Source of the DNA: Cellvibrionaceae bacterium
GTDB taxonomy: Bacteria; Pseudomonadota; Gammaproteobacteria; Pseudomonadales; Cellvibrionaceae
DNA length: 11,508 bases
NCBI GenBank assembly: GCA_025800435.1
Contig: JAOXRV010000825.1
Span: 1-11,508 of the forward strand
Direction of reading: 5' to 3'
The notes beneath the pieces are model-generated. The model saw only the letters and a program-made list of their open reading frames with translations, was not told the DNA's origin and did not search any database. This document shows, piece by piece, positions 7,099 through 11,508 of this stretch. A program made the position numbers and the translations under genes. Positions within the stretch are counted from its first letter, which is position 1; the number at the start of each line of letters is the position of its first letter.

Positions 7099-7863
7099 CT
7101 ATTGAGCGAATATTAGGCGCAAGGCAATGGCGACCGTCGCCACGATAATTACCGGTTTAACCAGGCGCGCGCCCTGGCTGATGACCAAGTTAGAGCCCAG
7201 CCGAGCGCCCACAAACTGGGCCAGCGCCATAATTATAGCCAGCCCCCACACCAGCTGGCCGCCGAGCATAAATACTACCATAGAGGTAAAATTAGTAATT
7301 AGCACAAGCGGCTTAGTATGGGCGGTGGCCTTGCGCATATTATTGCCGCGCAAACCGGCAAAGGCGACCGCGTAAAACGAGCCCATACCCGGCCCAAATA
7401 GCCCCCCGTAAAAGCCGATACCACCGGCCACCGACACATCAAACGCCCCCCGCGACAGCTTGGCCGGGGTGTCGACATCAGCAATGCTAGGGGAAAACAG
7501 CATATACACAGCCACCAAGATCAAGGCATAGGGAATGGCCGCCTTGAGCAGCGCCGCATCGATAGCCTGCACCCCCCAAGTGCCCAATAGGGCACCGATA
7601 AAGGCACACAGCAATGCCAGGCGCAGCTCTTTAAAATTAATTTGCCCCTTTTGAAAAAAGTTAATCGTAGAGGACAAGGTGCCAAATACACTTTGAAACT
7701 TATTGGTGGCCAGGGCATTTAGGGGTGGCAGGCCCGCCCACAGCAACATCGGCAGCACAATCATACCACCGGCCCCAGCAATAGAGCTGATAAAACCAGC
7801 CGCAAAGGCCACTAACACTAGGCCCAGCACCACATAGAGGGATAAATCCACACCCAAATCCAT
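7099..7863 (-). CDS. TSUP (TauE/SafE/YfcA) family membrane permease
   Basis: A 254-residue inner-membrane protein of the TSUP family. Members move sulfite, sulfonates or organosulfur/organic anions, and the substrate here is not predictable. The two internally repeated signatures are visible: GFISSIAGAGGMIVLP (23–38) with NALATNKFQSVFG (49–61) in the first half, and GGIGFYGGLFGPGMGSFY (147–164) with KATAHTKPLVLITNFTS (178–194) in the second. These patterns are closest to E. coli YfcA as I recall it. About eight hydrophobic segments fit the family, as does the length. The ATG at 7863 has GAGG with suitable spacing upstream. It is the promoter-proximal gene of the minus-strand operon and is divergent from the HDOD gene across 140 bases. 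Confidence 0.88.
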   Translation of the reverse strand: MDLGVDLSLYVVLGLVLVAFAAGFISSIAGAGGMIVLPMLLWAGLPPLNALATNKFQSVFGTLSSTINFFQKGQINFKELRLALLCAFIGALLGTWGVQAIDAALLKAAIPYALILVAVYMLFSPSIADVDTPAKLSRGAFDVSVAGGIGFYGGLFGPGMGSFYAVAFAGLRGNNMRKATAHTKPLVLITNFTSMVVFMLGGQLVWGLAIIMALAQFVGARLGSNLVISQGARLVKPVIIVATVAIALRLIFAQ

Positions 7864-7941
7864 CGACAGACCTCAATTGTTTTAGCGACTGGCCGATAGT
7901 AAGGCTAAAGCGGCCAAAAGCATAGAGCACCTATAAGGTAA

Positions 7942-7955
7942 CACTGGCGCTAGTG
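7942..7955. promoter_or_regulatory. Near-palindrome in the divergent yfcA-like/HDOD gap
   Basis: CACTGGCGCTAGTG is symmetric except for one pair (G5/T10). It sits about 80 bases before the permease start and 50 bases before the HDOD start, a reasonable place for an operator. A 14-base imperfect palindrome can also arise by chance. I found no convincing -35/-10 pair for either gene in this 140-base gap. Confidence 0.2.
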
Positions 7956-7992
7956 CCCTGGGCTGGCTGCCCTGCTCAACCATTGAGATGTA

Positions 7993-7998
7993 GAGGAG
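7993..7998 (+). promoter_or_regulatory. Ribosome-binding site deciding the HDOD start
   Basis: GAGGAG lies five bases before the ATG at 8004. This strong Shine–Dalgarno rules in the 8004 start over an in-frame ATG at 7953, whose added 17 residues (Cys/Pro/Trp-rich) are unlike the start of any HDOD protein. Confidence 0.85.
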
Positions 7999-8003
7999 TT
8001 ACA

Positions 8004-8825
8004 ATGGAACTACGCACCCTGATCAATCAGGCCACCGATCTACCCAAAATCCCCGAAGTTGTACAGCAGCTGCTCGAAAGCTTTAACAGCGCCGATAGCA
8101 ACGCCAATGAGATTGGCGAGCAGTTGAGCAAAGACCAAGCCCTGACCGCCAAGGTCTTGCGCATGGCCAACTCCACCTATTTTGGCGGTGCCCGCAGCGT
8201 CGGCAGTGTTAACGAAGCGGTGGTATTTCTGGGCCTGAATAGCCTGCGCACCCTGGTATTGGCCTCGGGTATTAGCTCCTCCTTTAAGGCCCCAGCTCAC
8301 ATTGATATTCAACAATTTTGGCGCGACAGCTTTGCCGTTGCTGGCATTTGCCGCTGGCTGTGCCGCTTTAGCGATCAACAGCTAGATCGGGAACTGGCGT
8401 TTACCTGCGGCATGATGCACAACGTGGGCACTATTTTGGTGAGTATTTTATGCCCCGAGGAATCAATAGAAATCGAAGCGGCGGTTGAGGCAGGTGGCGA
8501 ACGCCAGGAAATTGAAATGGCCAAACTGGGCTTTACCCAGTTACAGGCGGGTTCAGAATTGGCCGAGCGCTGGCGCTTCCCAACCGAGTTGGGCCAAGCC
8601 CTGCTGCACCAACAGCAACCCGATAACAGCGAGCCCTACTCGGCTTACGCGGGCATCTTGTATCTGGCCAGCTATATCTACACCCTGCCAGAGGCGGATA
8701 AGCGCGATATGTGGTTGGCCCACTTCCCCACCGCCACCGCCGAGCGCCTCGGCCTAAAGTTAGAAGCCCTGTTAGATCAGGTGGATGAAGCGGTGGATGA
8801 TAGTTTGGGGGATATCCTCAGCTAG
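8004..8825 (+). CDS. HDOD domain signalling protein
   Basis: A 273-residue cytoplasmic protein that is almost entirely one HDOD domain (about 8–205), a degenerate HD-superfamily fold used in bacterial signalling. Diagnostic features are LPKIPEVVQQLLE (13–25), the helix LSKDQALTAKVLRMANSTYFG (41–61), and SVNEAVVFLGLNSLRTLVLA (68–87). The canonical metal-binding HD pair reads H139-N140 in FTCGMMHNVGTILVS, so phosphohydrolase activity is not expected. No GGDEF, EAL, receiver or kinase domain is attached. HDOD proteins have been linked to motility, biofilm, c-di-GMP circuits and stress responses, but nothing here identifies a partner. It is monocistronic, with its own strong ribosome-binding site and an intrinsic terminator 45 bases after the stop. 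Confidence 0.9.
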   Translation: MELRTLINQATDLPKIPEVVQQLLESFNSADSNANEIGEQLSKDQALTAKVLRMANSTYFGGARSVGSVNEAVVFLGLNSLRTLVLASGISSSFKAPAHIDIQQFWRDSFAVAGICRWLCRFSDQQLDRELAFTCGMMHNVGTILVSILCPEESIEIEAAVEAGGERQEIEMAKLGFTQLQAGSELAERWRFPTELGQALLHQQQPDNSEPYSAYAGILYLASYIYTLPEADKRDMWLAHFPTATAERLGLKLEALLDQVDEAVDDSLGDILS

Positions 8826-8870
8826 CCCCCGTTAACTCCAACAGTTTCACAGCAGTCAGAAGACAAGCTT

Positions 8871-8892
8871 GCCGCCTTCGGGCGGTTTTTTT
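8871..8892 (+). terminator. Intrinsic terminator of the HDOD gene
   Basis: CCGCC (8872–8876), tetraloop TTCG and GGCGG (8881–8885), with a flanking G·T pair, are followed directly by seven Ts (8886–8892). This is a textbook Rho-independent terminator for the plus strand. The T-run is on the wrong side for the minus-strand flavoprotein gene that ends at 8912. Confidence 0.93.
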
Positions 8893-8911
8893 ATCGGCAG
8901 GCAAGCCGCAT

Positions 8912-10282
8912 TTATAGCTCAAAGATTTTACCGGGATTGAGGATATTGTTCGGGTCCATGGCCCGTTTGAGGGTTTTCATCAGCTCAATTTCCGCCTCGC
9001 TGCGGCTGATGTCCAGGTAGGGGCGTTTCTCTAGGCCAATACCGTGCTCGGCCGAAACCACGCCATCTCGCTCACGCAGCTCTGAGTAGACAATATCATT
9101 GACCTTATCTTTAGCGCTTTCGTATTCGCCGGCAGCGCGGATCACAAAGTGCAAATTGCCATCGCCCAAATGGCCAAAGGTAATACAGCAGCTGTCTTCA
9201 GGCCAAGCCTCGTCAATACGCTTATGTACCGCCGCCACATAGCTTTCCATATGGGCCAGGGGCACGCTGATGTCGAACACAAAGTAGGGGAATAGCGCCA
9301 TCAGCGCTTCCACATCATCGCGAATTGCCCAGATGGCTTCGGACTCGGCCTTGGACTTGGCCAGCACCGCATCGGCAATTAGGCCCTGTTCAAACAGCTG
9401 CTCTAGGGTGGCGTTAAAACGCTGATCATCGGCGGCCTGATCGGCGCCGAGGGATTCGATAATGACGTAATAGGGGTAGTCGTTGGCAAGCGGGTAGCGA
9501 TGGCGCTCACCGCCCTGGCACACCGCCTCGTAAAAGTTTGACCACATCACTTCAAACGAGCTCATGCCACCGCCCAATAATTTATCGGCGCTGCCGAGCA
9601 GGTCGATCAGCTGCTCAAAATTTTCTACCGCCACCAGCGCGGTATTGTGGCTGATGGGGGCCGCCTGCAAGCGCAACACCGCTCGGGTAATCACCCCCAG
9701 GGTGCCCTCAGAGCCGATAAAAAATTGCTTCAGATCGTAGCCGGTATTATTTTTAATCACCGACTTCATCGAGTTAAGCACTGTGCCATCGGCCATCACC
9801 GCCTCAAGCCCCAGCGCCATCTCCCGCGCCATGCCATAGCGCACCACTCGATTGCCACCGGCATTGGTGGCCAGGTTGCCACCGATGGTGGCGCTGCCAC
9901 GGGCGCCCAAGTCTAAAGGGAAAAACAAGTCCTGGTCAGCGGCGGCCTCCTGCACGGTTTGCAGCGGCACACCGGCCTGCACAACGGCGGTACGGGCGCG
10001 CACATCGAGCTGTTCAAGCTGGTTCATTCGCTCCAGCGACAGTAAGATTTCTTCGCTGCTCATAATGGTGCCACCCACCAGGCCACTGCCACCGCCCCGG
10101 GTCACGATGGCCTGGCCCTGCTCATTACACAGTGCCATGAGCTGAGACACCTCTTCGGTCGAGGCCGGGCGCAGCACCGCTTTGGGGTGCATAAACACAC
10201 AGGCCGGATGATCCTTAACCGCCTCACCACAAATAATTCCCTGGGGGCCGACAATCGCCTCTAGCTGTTGAAGAATATTCAT
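8912..10282 (-). CDS. FAD-binding oxidoreductase, GlcD / D-2-hydroxyacid dehydrogenase type
   Basis: A 456-residue flavoprotein of the VAO/PCMH superfamily (GlcD, D-lactate and D-2-hydroxyglutarate dehydrogenases). These oxidise a D-2-hydroxy acid to the 2-oxo acid and pass electrons to a quinone, cytochrome or ETF. The FAD-binding domain shows TRGGGSGLVGG (61–71), GGNLATNAGGNRVVRYG (134–150) and GYDLKQFFIGSEGTLGVIT (181–199). The C-terminal cap domain has GHLGDGNLH (370–378, with His371 and His378 as likely metal ligands), AEHGIG (411–416) and the closing DPNNILNPGK (443–452). The length is normal for a single-subunit enzyme. No signal peptide or Fe–S motif is present. The ATG has GAGGA seven bases upstream. 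The exact substrate is open; D-2-hydroxyglutarate and D-lactate are both plausible. It lies downstream of, and on the same strand as, the ThDP enzyme. Confidence 0.9.
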   Translation of the reverse strand: MNILQQLEAIVGPQGIICGEAVKDHPACVFMHPKAVLRPASTEEVSQLMALCNEQGQAIVTRGGGSGLVGGTIMSSEEILLSLERMNQLEQLDVRARTAVVQAGVPLQTVQEAAADQDLFFPLDLGARGSATIGGNLATNAGGNRVVRYGMAREMALGLEAVMADGTVLNSMKSVIKNNTGYDLKQFFIGSEGTLGVITRAVLRLQAAPISHNTALVAVENFEQLIDLLGSADKLLGGGMSSFEVMWSNFYEAVCQGGERHRYPLANDYPYYVIIESLGADQAADDQRFNATLEQLFEQGLIADAVLAKSKAESEAIWAIRDDVEALMALFPYFVFDISVPLAHMESYVAAVHKRIDEAWPEDSCCITFGHLGDGNLHFVIRAAGEYESAKDKVNDIVYSELRERDGVVSAEHGIGLEKRPYLDISRSEAEIELMKTLKRAMDPNNILNPGKIFEL

Positions 10283-10299
10283 CGTTTCGTCCTCAATAC

Positions 10300-10327
10300 T
10301 GTTAGTGGCTTCTGTGTCAGTGGCTTC
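10300..10327. repeat. Two 13-base direct repeats, 15-base period
   Basis: TGTTAGTGGCTTC (10300–10312) and TGTCAGTGGCTTC (10315–10327) differ at one base and are spaced by 15. They lie 18–45 bases upstream of the flavoprotein ATG, where a regulator might bind. The GGCTTC of the second copy also forms part of the outer arm of the adjacent hairpin element, so the pair may instead be debris from repeat insertion. Confidence 0.4.
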
Positions 10328-10398
10328 GATACCGAGACTTGGGGTGGGGAGTCGCTTCTGGGGGACGCATAAACCCCCTCAAGGCTCGTCTCGAAGCC
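10322..10398. repeat. REP-like hairpin element, copy 2, with outer arms
   Basis: The inner part repeats TTCTGGGGGACGC (10356–10368) found in copy 1, and GGGGG (10360–10364) faces CCCCC (10374–10378). The outer arms GGCTTCGA…GAGAC (10322–10338, with a 4-base TACC insertion) and GTCTCGAAGCC (10388–10398) are complementary. The whole 77 bases can therefore fold as one long interrupted hairpin. It sits in the gap between the ThDP enzyme gene and the flavoprotein gene. No U-run follows on either strand. Confidence 0.55.
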
Positions 10399-10404
10399 AA
10401 TGAT

Positions 10405-10436
10405 CCCAACAAACCCAACAAACCCAACAAACCCAA
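10405..10436. repeat. Tandem repeat, 9-base unit, about 3.5 copies
   Basis: CCCAACAAA occurs perfectly at 10405–10413, 10414–10422 and 10423–10431, followed by a partial CCCAA. It lies between the hairpin element and the 3' end of the ThDP enzyme gene (stop at 10446). A forward reading frame through it gives repeating Asn-Lys-Pro, but no real gene is supported. It is likely a slippage-prone minisatellite. Confidence 0.85.
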
Positions 10437-10445
10437 TAATAAAAC

Positions 10446-11508
10446 CTATAAAACCACTTCAATCAAACGCGGCCCCTTAGTGCCCATGGCGTCTTTAAAC
10501 TGGGCCTCAAACTCTTCTACATTGGTGGCGCGGGTGGCGTTAACCCCCTGCGCTTCGGCGAGTTTGACCCAGTCCAGTGTAGGGTTGGACAAATCCAGCA
10601 TCGACTTGGCCCGCTCACCTGGGTTTTCCACCCCCACGCGCATCAGCTCCAAGTTCAAAATCGCATAGCTGGCGTTATTGTAGAGCACCACCACAACATC
10701 TAAGTTCTCGCGCGCCATCGTCCACAGGGCCTGGTTGGTGTACATACCGGCGCCGTCGGCTTGCAGGTTGATCACCTTGCGCTCGGGGCAGGCCAGCGCT
10801 GCACCCACCGCCAGCGGCATACCCTGGCCGATGGCACCGCCAGTTAGGGTCATCCAGTCGTGGGGGGCGGCGCCCTCGTACAAGCCGTAAGAGAAGATAC
10901 CCGAGGTATTGGCCTCATCCGAGACAATGGCGTTGTCGGGTATATAGCTGGCGACCACGGCGCCCACCGCCTCGGCGGTAAAGGGCTGGTCCACACCGGG
11001 GATCGGCGGCAGCGCTGGGTCTGCCTCTGGCACCAGCTCCGGCGCACCCAGGGCTTCCACCAGACGCTGTAACGCGTCTAACTGATCATCGCGGGCGTCG
11101 GCCAGTTGTTGAATTTGACAGCCCTCGGGGGTTAACACACTGGGCTTGCCCGGATAGGCAAAGAAAGACACCGGGGCCTTGGTGCCCACCACGACCATTT
11201 TGCTAAAGTCTTTTAATACATCGGCGGCAAACTCGCCCAGATAGGGTAAACGCTCGATGGCGGGGCGGCCGCGACCGCGCTGGATGCGGGCCGGAAATAC
11301 CTCGCAGATCACCTTGGCGCCGGTGGCCGCTTCGATCCGCTTGGCCAGTACCAGGCCCTCGGCACGCAGGGCTTTGCCGCCGATAAACAAACAGGTCTGG
11401 GCGCCGGCCTTGAGGGCTTCGGCGGCGCCGGCGATTTCAGCATCGCCCACTTTTGGCCAAGGGGCCGCGGCCACTGGAGCCACTGGGCCGGAAGATTCGC
11501 TCCAGGCG
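10446..11508 (-). CDS. ThDP-dependent acetolactate synthase-like enzyme (IlvX-like), N-terminus beyond window
   Basis: C-terminal 354 residues, roughly two-thirds, of a thiamine diphosphate enzyme of the acetolactate synthase/benzoylformate decarboxylase superfamily. The frame stays open to the right edge (…AWSESSGPVAPV…), so the GTG at 11483 is not the start. The N-terminal pyrimidine-binding domain with the catalytic Glu is missing from view. The central domain contains CLFIGGKALRAEG and APVSFFAYPGKPS. The C-terminal PP-binding domain contains HDWMTLTGGAIGQGMPLAVGAALA and the ThDP/Mg motif ADGAGMYT…ENLDVVVVLYNN (bases 10674–10760). The 'SFFAYPG', 'LTGGAIG' and 'xDG' instead of 'GDG' fit the IlvX-like group often annotated 'acetolactate synthase large subunit', as I recall it. 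No small regulatory subunit lies downstream, so a true branched-chain amino-acid AHAS role is doubtful. The substrate is unknown. Confidence 0.85.
   Translation of the reverse strand, partial: AWSESSGPVAPVAAAPWPKVGDAEIAGAAEALKAGAQTCLFIGGKALRAEGLVLAKRIEAATGAKVICEVFPARIQRGRGRPAIERLPYLGEFAADVLKDFSKMVVVGTKAPVSFFAYPGKPSVLTPEGCQIQQLADARDDQLDALQRLVEALGAPELVPEADPALPPIPGVDQPFTAEAVGAVVASYIPDNAIVSDEANTSGIFSYGLYEGAAPHDWMTLTGGAIGQGMPLAVGAALACPERKVINLQADGAGMYTNQALWTMARENLDVVVVLYNNASYAILNLELMRVGVENPGERAKSMLDLSNPTLDWVKLAEAQGVNATRATNVEEFEAQFKDAMGTKGPRLIEVVL

Noticed and set aside
7953..8003. 17-residue N-terminal extension of the HDOD protein from an upstream ATG
   Set aside because: A strong GAGGAG precedes the ATG at 8004, and the extension looks like non-coding sequence.
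10322..10436. Possible CRISPR-like or attachment-site structure from clustered repeats
   Set aside because: Units are only 9 bases with no spacers, there are no cas or integrase genes, and no target-site duplication is visible.
10339..10668. Plus-strand frame encoding an Asn-Lys-Pro repeat
   Set aside because: The repeat comes from the 9-base tandem DNA array, and the rest of the frame is antisense to the ThDP enzyme gene.

Overview
The window reads as ordinary chromosomal core sequence of a gammaproteobacterium. The left block has the gene order rnpB – rsmI / lpoA – yraN – diaA – dolP. From memory, Pseudomonas aeruginosa has the same layout (mraZ – rnpB – rsmI / PA4423 lpoA – yraN – diaA-like – yraP), and E. 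coli has it without rnpB (yraL–yraP). Protein sequences, the type A RNase P RNA and the moderately high GC suggest a marine gammaproteobacterium near Cellvibrionales/Pseudomonadales. The genus cannot be fixed from the window.

Layout. (1) 1–1229, minus strand: RNase P RNA, with its 3' end beyond the left edge, and the 16S rRNA 2'-O-methyltransferase gene rsmI. (2) 1344–4815, plus strand: a tightly packed envelope/replication cluster. It encodes LpoA (outer-membrane lipoprotein activator of the peptidoglycan synthase PBP1A), YraN (nuclease-fold UPF0102), DiaA (SIS-domain regulator of DnaA) and DolP (two-BON-domain outer-membrane lipoprotein). (3) 4816–4939: a convergent junction holding a short GC-rich hairpin repeat. 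(4) 7863–4940, minus strand: an apparent four-gene operon of a TSUP/YfcA-like permease, a one-TM conserved protein, an AI-2E/PerM-family membrane protein and a class I SAM methyltransferase resembling the ETF-beta lysine methyltransferase family. (5) 8004–8825, plus strand: a stand-alone HDOD protein followed by a strong intrinsic terminator. (6) 11508–8912, minus strand: the C-terminal part of a ThDP-dependent acetolactate synthase-like (IlvX-like) enzyme cut by the right edge, then a GlcD/D-2-hydroxyacid dehydrogenase-type flavoprotein. Between them lies a 163-base spacer full of repeats.

I see no CRISPR array, tRNA, insertion sequence, phage gene or obvious defence system, and nothing I would call a new biological system. 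The most interesting material is non-coding. A 13-base core (TTCTGGGGGACGC) sits in a hairpin in two separate intergenic gaps 5.5 kb apart, which suggests a dispersed REP-like element. The right-hand copy lies inside a larger hairpin and is flanked by a 9-base tandem repeat and a 15-base-period direct repeat. Secondary points are the MTase/AI-2E overlap and the degenerate HD motif of the HDOD protein.
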